The notes beneath the pieces are model-generated. The model was not told the DNA's origin. It ran no database searches and was given only the letters and a program-made list of their open reading frames with translations. From Symsagittifera roscoffensis (Eukaryota > Xenacoelomorpha > Acoela > Convolutidae): 64,000 bases of DNA. Shown piece after piece: positions 51,500 to 63,639 of the stretch (position 1 is the first letter of the stretch; each line of letters begins with the position of its first letter). The position numbers and the translations under genes were made by a program. Where the stretch lies: positions 6,525,624-6,589,623 of the forward strand of contig NC_087071.1 of the NCBI RefSeq assembly GCF_963678635.1, given 5' to 3'.

Positions 51500-53389
51500 C
51501 TCATACGTTTTTTTTATGTCTTCCGATTCCTTTCGTATCATGGTTTTCGTCTCATTTTTTTGTCCGCTTGATTTCTGTTGTTTTCTCCCCGAACGATCAT
51601 GTTGATTTGCTTCAATTAGTCGTTGTTTTTTATGCAGAAAAGTATGAGTGTTTTTGAAGATAGTAACTGTTCAGTAGCAAAAATCTTTGATCTAAATTTG
51701 TAATTATAAAGTGATTCAGATATTATCTTGCTATATCGTCACTTTTTGTATTGGGGGAGATATGTTTTTGTTTGTTCGGGCTATAATTTTGTTCCATTGT
51801 TCTCTGAATTTGAAAACAAGGCAAAGTATAAAATACTCTTTGTTTACTTTCAATCGTTTGTTGTGTTGCAAGTTTTGCGAAGCTCTTCGCCGCTTCTGTG
51901 TGTATAACTTGCTGAAGCACGCTTGTGGAGATAAACGATCTCCATCATCACAAACCATTTTCAGGCTAATTTGTGCTCTGAATAGGCGCACAATGTAGTG
52001 TCTGTGGGTCTCTGGAAGCCAGAGACAAAAACGTGTTAAAAGTTTGTCGGAAAAAAAAGAAAGCGGAGAAAAAGTAAAAAAAAAAGAAGAATGAGTATCG
52101 TTGTTGCGGAATCCGCTTACAAATCGCATGGTCTGGCTTCGTAATGACTAGAGTCTTCCTTCTTGCTAAACTATATTAATTGGAAATAATGTTTAAAATT
52201 TGGGTTTTGAAATTTTATCAGTGCGTTATTTGTTGCATTCAATTACTGACATTTTAAATTCTTTATTTGACTATTTTCTTAGTAGAAAATATTTTTTTTT
52301 CTGTTAATTTGTATTAGGGTTCTTGTTGTTGAGAGCTATTTGTACAAAGTTAAATAACAAAATCAGCTTCAAAGTTGTCGTTAAGTATAAAAATAGTCTT
52401 TAGCAACTTAAATTCAGAGAAGTAATGTTCCATTTTACAGCCGTTGCTGTTGTGTTGAAACTCCCATTGAAAAGTTAGTTATCTCCAGTGGCGTGCACCG
52501 TATTTTAACGAGATTTACTAACTAGGAATGGTTTAAGTAAATTTGCAAGTCAAAAACTGCCAACAATTTTGCTTTCGATTGGAAAACGTTATCAAGTAGC
52601 AATCAAAAACAAAAAATCAACTAACCAAAAAATAAGCAAAATTTGCAAGCGTAGGGCATATTAAACCCATAACAATATTTTTTCGTTTTGCTTGACCAGA
52701 AATTAGTCAGCAACGCAAAAAAAAATTGTTTTTTGTTTGTCAGAAATCAGACTTTTTTCACATTTTTCAGTTTTTCAATCCTGAGTGGCAGATATTTTGT
52801 GAGTTTCTATCTTTTTATTTGACGACTGAAAAAGGGGAGTAACTTTGCCTTCAGATGTATTTTGTTTTGTTTCCACGTGAATTCAGAAGACCTCAAATAG
52901 ACATTAGTGTGCCGAGTAACATTTCATGTTAAAGCCTTGATAGTTGTGGTTTTTACGTCATCACTATTTTTTTCAACAGTTTTTCAGTCTTTTTCCACCA
53001 AGTGTTATAATACGACAAAACACTTTTTATTGAAGCCTTGAATTAGTAATTTTTGCAAAAGACTTTTGAAATTCCTTATTTGACCGTTTTCTTGATATAA
53101 AACAGTTTTTTTGTTAACTTATTTCCATACCCTTGTTGTTATTAGCTATTTATACAATATGGAATTAAAGTTGTCGTTAATTATAAAAAATACTATAACT
53201 TCAATCAGCGCATCATATGTTTTTTAAAAACTGATAAAAATTGTTCCAACAAAATTTTTTCGGCTCTTTAATATTTCAAAAGCAACTGCAAAATCATTCT
53301 CAGTTTATTAAAGTTTGAGCTTAGTTCTCTCATCGCACTACACAGAAAAACAAGTGGAACACAAATTTTGTTCACACCATAATTGCGAT
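51500..53389. other. AT-rich intergenic DNA without genes
   Basis: T-rich, with an A/G-rich tract at 52,055-52,091 and the direct repeats noted separately. No frame here has homology that I recognise. Confidence 0.55.
52262..52410 (+). repeat. Diverged direct repeat, copy 1 (partner 53,078-53,200)
   Basis: TTATTTGAC.TTTTCTT, CTTGTTGTT..AGCTATTT.TACAA and AAGTTGTCGTTAA.TATAAAAA recur in order at 53,078-53,200. Probably two copies of an unclassified old repeat. Confidence 0.45.
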
Positions 53390-54300
53390 CTACCACTGGA
53401 ACTGGAATTGACAGAGCTAGTGCAGGTGGACGACGAAACTGTACCTTATGCCGAAGAGGACTGGGACTGCCCAGAACAATTGAAGATGACAAAGGTGTAC
53501 AGCCTGACTTTCCCTTCCCCATGAAACACGCCAGAGCAAAAGAGGGAAAGGCAAGAAGAAATACAATCCCTATGGCGAGGATTTTGTCATAGACAGGATA
53601 GTTTTGAGCGACATGATGCACTCGCTAGTGGGACTGGACGACCTAGTCAACGACACAGAACAGGAATGGATCGACGATTGCTCTGAACCGGAAGTGGAGT
53701 TCGAACATGAGACTGAGCAGATGCATGCTCAAGAATTGACAAATCTGCGAGTACTCGAATGGCTCCATGATCTGCAAGCAGACCCGAAAGAGACCATCTT
53801 GATGATTCAAAGGGTCGAGCAAAACAGCATCAAATATATCAGTCACGACAATACTGAGTCCAACTGAGTCGCTCCAGATGGTCCTTTACACGTTCCAGAT
53901 CCAATCTCGATCTATTCGATTTTGGGCGATCGACAGGGACGTCGATGGATATTTTTGTCCGGGGAGTGGGGGTAGGACTCACCCAAACCGATAATCTGAT
54001 GATTAAAAAAATAAAATTGACGAAGGAAACCAAAGAGCTGGAAACGGAGAACAAAAACGCTAAAAAACCACCATTCGGACGAGTGTTTGAATCTTACTTT
54101 GGTCTACCAAACCACTATTCAAACCATGTCGTCGCTATAGCAATGAATGCGGATGTAAGCTTTAGGACAGCACTAGCGGCTGGTTTTAAGAGAGAGTATA
54201 AGAATATCGAGTTGTTGTGGAAGCAGAGGCCTGGTGTGGGTTTTTAGAAGTCTAGACATAGAAGTCTACTTGCATAAAAAATACTATCTGAGCATATGCT
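53390..54300 (+). pseudogene. Element C gag-pol C-terminal remnant
   Basis: DDETVPYAEEDW (53,430) matches the linker after the integrase; the KKKYNPYGED-like stretch follows in another frame. TNLRVLEWL and DPKET..MIQ (53,740-53,810) continue, then DIFVRGVGVGLT..N and SFRTALAAGFKREYKN (to 54,225). YLHKKYYLSIG-like codons close it near 54,300. Several frameshifts. All of it belongs to the C-terminal extension, so the extension is older than the A/B lineage. Confidence 0.8.
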
Positions 54301-54749
54301 AGAGCCACATTAGGTGTTAAGTAGTCTTGGTTAGGTTTGCTTTTTAGGCACTAAGATTAGGTTTTAGGTTAAATTTTAGATATTAGATTGTTTTGTGACA
54401 CTGTTGATGTGTGTTATTTGTATGTTATGTTATTGTTAGGGTATGTTTTATGTGATGTTTATGTTACGGAAGCCTGGAACACTCCAGGTACAAAAAGTGA
54501 CAACGCTCAGTTGTGTTATCTTGACAAGATCGCAGGTGGACAATCCACTTGGGTGCTAGCTTTTAAATCAAGAACAAAAGTGAATTTCAGTGGATTGTTT
54601 TTAAGAGATCTGAATGATGTTTTATCCCAGAAAAGGAACAGCCTGGGTTGATGGTTCTAAGTCATGACTGGTTTTTTAGATATCGATTGATCCCACTTTG
54701 TTTTTTGACCTTGAACAATCAGAAGAGTGCGACAAGACGTACACGAAGA

Positions 54750-55439
54750 ATGATGACTGAAACGAACGACTTGATGGATTTCATCTCAGCGAGCATAGGA
54801 ACGACTCTAGCCGAGATATACCAACGCCTGGTGGATTGCAATTTCGCACTAGAAGACCCGGAGTTGGCGATGTTCACTGTCGCACTCTCGAATGCAAAGG
54901 GAAGAGAAAGCCGTGGGGACCACCCCACGGAAGTGGTCTTAATGTTGACCTACGGCGAGTCCGGGACCGCCGAGAGAGGCCAAAACCGACTGATGACATG
55001 GAGACGAGGAGAAATGTCTGGCCATGACTTGGCTCGTGAGCCGGGACTAGGTGAATAGAGGGATCACCAGCTAAGTGAGATGCCCTTATCTGTTCGACCA
55101 GTGCAGCCTCTTATCGGAGCAAAACGATCGAGTGATGGGCCGGGACCATCACATTCGAAGAATTCTCCATCGGCAGCTCCCTCACCGAAGAAAGTCAGGA
55201 TGAGCGAAATGGAAATCCAGACTTCGGGGACCATTGATACCCTGGATAAGAAGGAGAGTGATTGGCAAGAGTTGCGTGCCAAGTTGGAGGAATACAGGGC
55301 GATGGCCGGAGAATGGGATGGACGGAAGAAAAAGTACGACGAACTACAAATGACCTTCAAAGAGGAAGAGATAAATCATCTGAAGGGGTTGTATATTGCA
55401 AAAGTGGGCCAGATCTCACCGAAGTCCTGGCAACGATGA
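54750..55439 (+). pseudogene. Element C ORF2, N-terminal module and coiled coil
   Basis: The ATG at 54,750 opens a frame with the DLMDF, FALEDPE and RGDHPTEV motifs shared with A. A stop at 55,056-55,058 interrupts it; 55,080-55,439 then carries the linker and a coiled coil (KKESDWQELRAKLEEYRAM). The same order as in A, where the breaks lie elsewhere, supports a single ancestral frame. Confidence 0.7.
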
Positions 55440-55627
55440 GTTCAGATGGGTCTAAAGACGCATCTTCTAGGACGAAAACACAGGAGCCGTGTATCTCTAG
55501 GGTGCCCGTGGCCCCTTCGCAGACATGGCAATCTGCCTCAAGTCATAGGAATACTGTACCTGACCCTTCGGATACCTATATTGCTCTCCAATTCTAAGAA
55601 CCGTTCAATCAGCTAGCCAGAGCGACA

Positions 55628-57127
55628 ATGAACGAAATCAGCAGGACCAGCGAACGGACACTGGGTAGGGCTGTCCCCTCCCAACGCACCGATCGCTCCT
55701 TAAAAAATTCAGAACTGACGTCACGAGCAATCGTGCCAGCTGGTCCGACACCAGGCGAAACTACCTTAAGATCTCGCGTCGTGGATATCAGGAAGAATCT
55801 TGCGGTTCGCAATTTCTTCTTGCAAGTGACTGCGGAGCATGAGCTAAAACCTGGCCGTTCAGGAAATCGTCATCTCATTGTAGGAGATAGCCTAGTGAGG
55901 GACCTGAACGAGATCTTTTTGAGTGGTCAGACCACTGTCTTGTCTTACGGAGGAGCCTCTGTGGCCCAGGTCATCAAGATGATGGAGACTCAAAATGAGG
56001 ACCAGGTGGATACCTTGATAGTAATGTTGGGCACCAACGATATCTCGAGGGCTCCTGTTACCCCAGAGAGCAAGTGGGAACCTCTGGTGGTTTGCTTATT
56101 AAATGAGCAGAAAGAGAATTGTAGGCAGAGGCTTGTGGTGCTGTGTACAAACCCGCGGAACCCGGAAGCGGGCACGCCGATGGCTGACTTCATGAATAGC
56201 AACATGACCCGATGGAATGAAATGGTCCGTAATCTGAACAGGAGCAATCCAGGTGAGTTACGCCTTATGGACTTGGAGAACACGCTGCGCATGACGGATC
56301 ATCTTGCACACACCAGAGATGGCATACACTTCAATACACTGCAAGGAAGGCGATGGATCAATGACGCCTTTCAGACGAGAGTCGAGGAGATGGAAGGAGA
56401 ACTCAGGACGACTGACGCCCTGGCGCGGACCAGCTTGACAGGCAGAGTGAGGAGCAACGTGCCAGAGCAATTCGCTAATCGTCTGGGACCCCTGACATCC
56501 GAAGCGAGTGTCACTGATCCCGCAGTCCCTATTTCAGACGTAAGGGAGAGACTGGGGACGGTTTCTCCTCCTCGAAGACAATCAGTGGAGAGCCGGTTGG
56601 GAAGACCCAATGAGATGACTTCTCAGGCCTCCACGAATGTGAGTAATTTGCCCACGATAGCCCCTGCTCCTGCGGGAAATTCTTCGGCAACCGCTACAAA
56701 AGCAGAGAGAATTGAGCCAACCAGCGTGCTGCTCTGGAACCGGCCAGATCCTTGCGCGTGGGGGCAATACAAGACTGACATGCTAGCAACCTTGAATATG
56801 AATACGTTGACGAGTCGAGTGGACGCCAGAAGAATGATGGACGCGAGTGGTCCCACGGTGTCGGGATTGTACCGGATATCGGGCGTGGACTGGCTTTTGG
56901 CGGAACAAGGGCAATTCAGCTCCGCTACTACGCTCAGGTTTGTGGATCTCGATGGGTTGCCTCAGGACAATACCATGGGACCCCTAACTACACGATCCCT
57001 GACGGATGTCCGTCGGAGGGCCAGAGAGTTGGTACCACCTCTGCGGAGTGGCAAGTTTACCACGGAGAACAGGCCCAATAATGAACACCACAAGATGTAT
57101 CGGCAGTTCACTAAGCCGCCAGGCTAA
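55628..57127 (+). pseudogene. Element C ORF2, SGNH hydrolase domain part
   Basis: A 499-codon open stretch whose SGNH blocks are complete: GDSLV (about residue 86), YGGAS (about 108), GTNDIS (about 136) and DGIHFN (about 231). This is striking in a copy otherwise full of stops. Downstream, a Pro/Ser-rich linker leads to a conserved block (LYRISGVDWL...ATTLRFVDLDGLPQDNTMGP) that A shares as LYSITGVDWLIA...LEGLPSNNTMGP. The TAA at 57,125-57,127 lies about 20 codons beyond the position of the A stop, and the frame continues into ORF3 without a shift. Confidence 0.8.
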
Positions 57128-58213
57128 TTGCCGGGCGAATATTCCAGAGAGTACCCAAGAGCCACCTTGGTGGAAGGAGATGCTAGGAGGTATAGAGGAC
57201 TGGAGATTCCGATGGGCGATAGTCAGTTTGCTGCATATGATCGCCTGGACATCAAGAATGCCAAGTACCTAATAGTAGCTGATTCGGATTATCTTTTCAC
57301 GCCTCGATCCCTCTTCTGGCCCGATGTGATTTTCCTAATAGCGCCCTCGCCGGATTGCCGGATTAGGGACAGGCATTGGGCATGGCGATAAGCGTACAAA
57401 GAATTGTCAGTATGGACCCACAAGTGTTGATAATCGCCGGCTCCAAGGATCACCTACAGAGCCGAGGGCTGCTGGCCCGCCTCACAGACGGATCAGTTCC
57501 CAGCAATGAAGTCATGGGAGAAGCAATTATGACGCTCCTCTCGGCCATGACTGAGGTGCAAGTAGTGGTGCGGCAACGCTTCATCAGGAACATGGTGAAG
57601 ATTGTCTTTGTGTTGTCGCCGGGATATGCGGCGCTGCACAAACCATTACAGTTTGTGTAAACGATGGTCACTACGATAGTAGAAGGACGGTTCGATGTGA
57701 TCATTTCTGCGCCGAACAGATCCGTCGATCATGACAATTACTGTCTCCTTCGCTCTGAACTTCCTGCTGTCTGGGCGGACATTTCAAACGACATCCAGGA
57801 GCTTAAGGAGCACAGCCCACTCCGTGTGGTGCTTGATAAAGTCCTGGGGTTGGAACTTGCTAAAATTGAGACCAGGAGTAGATGACAACCACGTGTTGGT
57901 GCAACAGGTAGCGAATGACCTCTGGTTCAGGCAGGTGGGTTGTGTTAGGGATGCACAAGAAAGGATGGTCAGAAGGAATCTGACATCATCAGAAGAGGAC
58001 CTCATGGCGCTGGCCCTGAGGACAAAGCCGCACACTAACTCGTGGCTGTACTTGTCAACAAGAGTATGCACAGCGTTGATAAAGGAAGTACACGAGTATC
58101 TCAGAAATTTGTTGAACGAACGGGAGCTGGCCGGTGGGAAGATGCTCCAGTTGATGCAAGACGTAAACACGATGTCGTTGGACAGGGCACAGGGCCGACA
58201 GGGCACAGTATGA
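57128..58213 (+). pseudogene. Element C ORF3 remnant (degenerate SGNH-like module)
   Basis: In frame with the SGNH part. LIVADSDYLFTPRSLFWPDVI matches A; frameshifts near 57,380, 57,660 and 57,870 split the rest (AGSKDHLQSRG, VFVLSPGYAALHKPLQFV, FDVIISAPNR). Note that C has DSD where A has NSE, at the place where an SGNH nucleophile would stand. Confidence 0.7.
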
Positions 58214-59477
58214 AAGATCTGACGCAATCCTGGGAGGAATGGGAGTGGGATGGACGCCATCCTTCCTGTCCACATGCTATTCGAGGGCTTAAAGGATTTT
58301 GATCGCAAACTTAGTTGGAGACATCAGAAAATTGTCAATTGGCTTGGTGCTGGCGCTTCGTGAAGGGACCCGCGAATCTTTTCACTCAAGCATTGGCGGA
58401 CCTGAGGCTGGATGGATTCCTCACCCTAATCACTATGACGTTTGGTCGATTGGGTGACTTATTGGTGCTCCTGCGTTACCCTGAACAGTTACAGGGGACG
58501 AGCCGAGAGTTCAACGCGCAGTTGGAAACCGCCTCCTATCAGAAGATGAAGGTTTGGAGAACGCTACTAATCCAGAATCTCCTGCAACAGAACAGGAGCA
58601 TCTTAGGAGAATACAAGAGCGCAACGGGAATTAGCGAGTGTAAACAGCATTGTGACATGCCCCTGCTGACTGAGCTGGGCGTGATGATGCGGACTGATCC
58701 GCTAACCCTAGTCTTTGGGCTAAGGGAGTTCTTCACTGTGATATATGGACCGGTGATGTCACAAGCTTTTCCTGACGTGCAGGTGAGAGCGTACAGGAAC
58801 TCAGTATTGTACGTCAACTTAGTCTCAGTGGTGGGTTTTGCCGGGCTGAGTTGGGTGGAACAGAAAAAGTTGAGAGGATTGGCCAGCGACGACAGGTTAT
58901 TGGGAAGAATGGCGGAGCTGCGATGGATATTGATGGACTGCAACAAAAATTTCAAGTGCAGAATGGACAGAGAGGACCTTTCCCATGTCCAGTTTAATCC
59001 TAAGCTTTGGAATCTGCGACCAGGGTGAAGGATTCCGGAGAAGCGATGCGGGTCCCAGTTTGGTCGGAAGCATATGCAAACGTCAAGGAGAATCAGCAAG
59101 TGTGGCTTTCCGGGTCCAGGCCACTGCCGTACCAATGTCCCCGATATCCGCCGATAAGGAGTATGTTGTTGGGAGTCACGTCTCCCGCCATCGCCCCTTG
59201 CATCGGAGCGGCTCGTGACGCGGAAGAAAAAATGCGGAAATGGAGTGAAGTGATGGAGCCGCGCTTCCTCAACTGGAACGTTGCGGCCAGTCACACGTTT
59301 GACTTCACGTTTCCTGATGCATGGAGCGGGAAGAAGGTTAAGGCACCATTTTCCAGGTGGCCCGGGTTTTCCGCTGATGTGTGGAATGATGTGTACACAC
59401 CAGCCGATGATAGGTCACGATTTAAATGGCCAGGAGATGTGAAAGTGAGACTATTGGAGGTGGCAAGGGTATCCTAA
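58214..59477 (+). pseudogene. Element C ORF4 remnant
   Basis: FVKGPANLFTQALADLRLDGFLTLI, CDMPLLTELGVMMRTDPL, VIYGPV and FNPKLWNLRP (58,360-59,025) match ORF4 of A; after a shift, PPIRSMLLG (59,150-59,176) matches the ORF4 end of A (LIRRMLLG). In C the frame then runs on through TSPAIAP..., whereas A has the ATGA junction there. A 474-bp stretch from about 59,001 is duplicated in tandem. Confidence 0.65.
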
Positions 59478-59950
59478 GCTTTGGAATCTGCGACCAGTGG
59501 TGAAGAATTCAGGAGAGGCGATGCGGGTCCCAGTTTGGCCGGAAGCATATGCACATGTCAAGGAGAATCAGCAAGTGTGGCTTTCCGGGTCCAGGCCACT
59601 GCCGTACCAATGTACCCGATATCCGCCGATGAGGAAGATGTTGTTGGGAGTGACGTCTCCCGCCATTGCCCCTCGCATCGGAGCGGCTCGTGACGCGGAA
59701 GAAAAATGCGGAAATGGAGTGGAGGGATGGAGCCACGCTTCATCAGCTGGAACGTTGCTGCGATGCACACGTTTGACTTCACGTTTCCTGATGCATGGAG
59801 CGGGAAGAAGATTAAGTCACCACATTCCAGGAGGCCCGGGGTTTCCGCTGACGCCTGGAACGATGTGTACATACCAGCTGATGATTGGTCACAATTGAAA
59901 TGGCCAGAAGAAGTGAAAGTGATACTATTGGAAGTGGCAAGGGAATGCAG
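59001..59950 (+). repeat. 474-bp tandem duplication within element C
   Basis: TAAGCTTTGGAATCTGCGACC starts at 59,001 and again at 59,475; the two units are about 90% alike and encode the same WNLRP...LEVAR stretch. A post-insertion duplication, since A has one copy. Confidence 0.85.
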
Positions 59951-60051
59951 AGGAGGCATCTACATGACAGTAGATGAGTTGGCGTCACATAGTGATGATT
60001 CGGTGGAATTCCTGGAGAACGATGAACTGTTCTAACATGCAGGCTTTTTGA

Positions 60052-61690
60052 CAGTGCCGGCGCGGCCGGATTTGGGCATGGATATGCGTCAGGGCCCCTC
60101 GGGACCTGGACCAAAGCTGGATGCCAAGGACGATGACGTGACGGATCAGTGAGATGATCCCATGGAAGGGAAAGAGGACAAGACGAGTGGATTGGATTTA
60201 GGTGCGTTGCAAAGGGACTTGTTGGATTATCAGTTTAGTGAAGGCGACGACGACTGGGAAGTCAATGAGCCCCTATTGTTGATGATGCCATTTTCATTTA
60301 TGTCCCCTAGGAAGGAGGCACCAGCCAGCCTGTTACCAGCAGACCCAGTAGGCCTGGCATTGAGTTCCCGGAGTAGGCAGGTACATAAACTGCTTCCAAG
60401 TCACCTAGGAGAAGACGAATCGAAATTACGATGAGGGTACCCTTCCTAGGCACATTTCCAGAGGAGAAATGGGAGAGATACCAGAGTGAATTGGAGCGGA
60501 AGACGGGGGTAGCCTAGAACCGAGTGGCCTTCATGGAGATGACTTGGGACGTGATACGAAGATACGGGACGCGGTCCGTAATGAAGGTGGGGTTGAATCA
60601 GCCCATTATGCCCGAGGTTCTAGAGAAACTGATGAGCTCCATAGAGTCCGACGTTCTGACCGAGTCTGTCACGGATCACAGTGTGCCGATGATCATCAGG
60701 CTACGAAGAGACAACCAATAAGACGAGCCAAGAAAGGCCTGAAGAGATTGAGAACTAGGACAGGGAGTAAAACGGTGAATCAAGAGGTGATAAAGTCAAA
60801 AGTAAATGCGGTAGTCACCTTAGCGAGAGCATCGCGTCCGAGTAAAAATGGACAAGGAGATTGCTCGGTATCGGGTGGGTGAGAAAAAGAAAACCTGATA
60901 CCACCTATGTAACTAGCAGGCTTGATATCAACGGCTTCGAAATCATAGAAGAATGCACGAACCCTGGCGGATACGAAGCTTGAAATGGAAGTCATCAGCC
61001 AGTGTGGATCTGGTGGGATTGATGACTATAAGCGCTCGCGAACAAACCTGGCACGAATGAAACTGGAGGGACAACTGGGCGTGGTCGAGTACAGTCGCAT
61101 CACAATACCCAACTCAGTCCACATGGGTGATCCCGCCGGAGGCTGTGTGGAGATGCTCAAGGCAAGGAATTCAGCGAGAGGGCACTTGAAGGCCTGGAAT
61201 GAAAAGAAGGCCATGCAAAAATACCTGCAGGAATTGACAGAAAACTCTAACCTGAAACGAAGAAAGTTTGGCACTGTGATGTTCTCGGAAGCGAACGAAA
61301 TTGGGTGGAGCAGTTGTTGAAAATCTCTTGGAGGGCGGCCCTCAAAATATACTTGGACGAGACGATGCATGCACCTGCGACGTTGGCAGCATACCTGGCA
61401 TATCCGCGTGCAAGAACTGACTTGCAAGTACGACTGGCCTGGTGCCTAATGGGAATCAAGAAATCAGAAAATGAGGCCAACAATGACTCGAAAACTAAGG
61501 AGCAGGAATTGGAATTGCTTGAAGCCCTGCGAGTGTTGATTAGCAGAGAGGATTCCGCGATAGCCTGGGCTAAGCGCAAAGATGCTCTTTGCTTTGTGAG
61601 GTTCGTGGTGGATCGCATCCCCACCCCTGTATTGGAAGAATGTGTAAAAACCATTCGGCAATTTGGAGTTGATTGTGAACAAAAAATCAT
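60052..61690 (+). pseudogene. Element C ORF5 remnant, 3'-truncated
   Basis: RVPFLGTFPEEKW (60,430-60,470), VAFMEMTWDVIRRYGTRS and GLNQPIMPEVLEKL (60,520-60,640) and, after several shifts, NSARGHLKAWNEKKAM (61,165-61,215) and RTDLQVRLAWCLMG...AKRKDALCFVRFVVDRIPTP (61,410-61,630) follow ORF5 of B in order. Homology stops near CVKTIRQ (about 61,660), just before the foldback element. Confidence 0.75.
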
Positions 61691-61692
61691 AA

Positions 61693-63125
61693 GAACTTTT
61701 TGATGTCGAATTTCATGGGCAGTTTAGTTAAAAAATTATCCATCGGATTTTAGTTTTGTTTAATTTGTAAGGAGTTGATACGTTTAACTAATTTCCCTAT
61801 GAATCTTGGCGCAGAAAAATATTGTGCCTATTTTTTTTACTTTCTTTTTCCTCGAAGGGGAGAAAAGGAGCAGTTAGTTATATTCACCGCATTTTAAGTT
61901 TTTTCCTTTTTTGAGCTTGATACTTTCTTTTTCTCCAGAGGAGAGACTGCTTTGTCGCTTTTCAATGTTTTAATTTTCAGATTATTCCACTTTTATCCTT
62001 TTTTTTTCTTTATTTGTATATAAGTTGAGTTAGCTGTAATTTTTTATCATGGCTCAGTCAAACAACGAACCTTGCGTGAGAAGAAAACTTTTTTCATTTG
62101 CTATACTTGCGAAGGAAACCGTAGATATAGAAAATCTACTAAACCCGATCGAAAGACATAATCCACATCCACCTGCACTCGAGATCCGACAGAGAACGAA
62201 TAGGAAAACCAGAGAAAAGCACGACTAGAGAGAAATATGCAAAAAGAAAGACATTTTGACGACGAAAAAGTGGCATCAATCAAAGCAGATACGAAACGAT
62301 TTAAGAGAATGAGAATCGAAGACGCCGGCAAGAAACTTCGCTCAAAACTCTCTCTAGCTGGAAACGAAGGGGAAATGCCTTTGTATTTTCAGGTTGTAAG
62401 GGTTTGTCCTTCGCCAGGCAAACTGCAAGATGTCCGTTAAAGAATATACCGCCACATTTCATAAAGCTGCTATTTCGTTCGATAATCGGAGATGGTTCTC
62501 TTTTGGTGTTAGAATGATTATACGAGTTATGTACTGATGATTTGTTGGATTTAAAACTATTAGTCATCTTCATATGCTTGGATATCCTCTTTTTGTCTAT
62601 CAACGCAACTCTTAGTGCGCAACTCAAGTTTTTGGGTTTCCGTCAGTAGTTTTCACTGTATGTCTGTTTTTTCATGTTGTTTATTGAAATATCCCTCATC
62701 CATTTGTCCTCTCCGTCGGTTATGTCACATTTTATTGCCCCAAAACGGCGCCATTTCGCCTTTTATACGTGACCTTTGTTTTTCTCACGAATGCCGTTGT
62801 TAGGTTTTCCAAACTCTTTAAAAACTATTTGAAGGATTTTTAATTTCATAAATTTCTGTCCAAATATCATTTTCCCATCGATTTCGAGGGCTAGATAGAG
62901 GATTGAGAGAAACATTTTGTGAAATATAACTCACTGCTACTTTTCTCCCCATCGACGGTAAGGTAAATAATAAAAATGAAGCACAGTGTTTTTCTGCTCC
63001 AAGATTCATAGGGAAATTAGCTAATTAATAGAACGTATCAACTCCACACTAATATTAAACAGAACTAAAATCCGACGGATAATATTTTAACTAAACTGCC
63101 AATGAAATTCGACATCAGAAAAGTA
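61693..63125. mobile_element. Foldback (long terminal inverted repeat) DNA element, about 1.4 kb
   Basis: Left TGATGTCGAATTTCAT... (from about 61,701) returns as its reverse complement ending GAAATTCGACATCA (to about 63,117); the arms match over about 240 bp with indels, including GTTGATACGTT and TTTCCCTATGAATCTTGG. The outer homology extends a few bases (ACTTTT). No clear target duplication. There is no transposase; the unique middle contains only the small frames listed next. It interrupts element C, so it is younger than C. Confidence 0.7.
62049..62228 (+). CDS. Small hypothetical ORF inside the foldback element (59 aa)
   Basis: The ATG at 62,049 is preceded by a TATA-like GTATATAAG at 62,016-62,024. 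The product (MAQSNNEPCVRRKLF..., ending TREKHD) is polar and basic. A second frame at 62,237-62,440 (KRFKRMRIEDAGKKLRSKL) is of similar character, ends near a TTTTCAG, and may be a shifted continuation. No family recognised; possibly the remnant of a captured exon. Confidence 0.25.
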   Translation: MAQSNNEPCVRRKLFSFAILAKETVDIENLLNPIERHNPHPPALEIRQRTNRKTREKHD

Positions 63126-63639
63126 ATTAGGAATCATAGATGTAATTAGATACAGAAGGTTGTATCGTCGAATGGTTGTAAGCTTTTAAAAGGCAAAAAG
63201 CCGGCAAATTGTGTATTTGAAAAATAAGTGGGATGAAGATTTTGTTCCGGAGAATTTACAAACATTTAGTGTAGAACATTTATTGCTCAAACTAAGGTAT
63301 TATAAAGGGTAATCGGCAATTATAATTTTGTGCATGGGTCAACTTTGCTTATACTAGACAAGATTAGCAACGAAATTATACAGAGAATTGCAAAAAAGCG
63401 AGTTTATTTTCAAACATTGTTTCCGCTGATGAATAGTTTTAACTGGGAGTTGAATTGTTTGCTATCTAATTCAGCGATCTCGTCATAATCGTCTTAATAC
63501 GGATGTGAATTTTGCCGCGGAAAACTCATTTAGTTTTGCTCTTCATCATGGTGGGGCAATGAGTCAACAGGATATCAAGCGCGAAACAAAATTGTCTAGA
63601 AGGTTAAAAGACTGATGGAGGGCAAGAACTCGGTTTCAT
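63126..63639. other. AT-rich DNA, nothing recognised
   Basis: Short frames only, no repeats or RNA genes seen. Confidence 0.5.

Larger units (their letters stand above)
53390..61690 (+). mobile_element. Element C: old, 5'-truncated relative of elements A and B
   Basis: From about 53,390 the translation, over many frameshifts, follows the last 300 residues of gag-pol, the spacer, ORF2 (N-terminal module, coiled coil, SGNH), ORF3, ORF4 and the first part of ORF5, in the same order as in A. Protein identity is about 40-60% by eye, much lower than A versus B, so C belongs to a distinct older lineage of the same type. No LTR is visible; the 3' end is cut at the foldback element at 61,693. This copy shows that the accessory block is an old part of the element. 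Confidence 0.85.

Noticed and set aside
53268-53621. 117-codon minus-strand frame before element C
   Set aside because: Opposite strand of the gag-pol remnant; no ATG-supported or conserved product.
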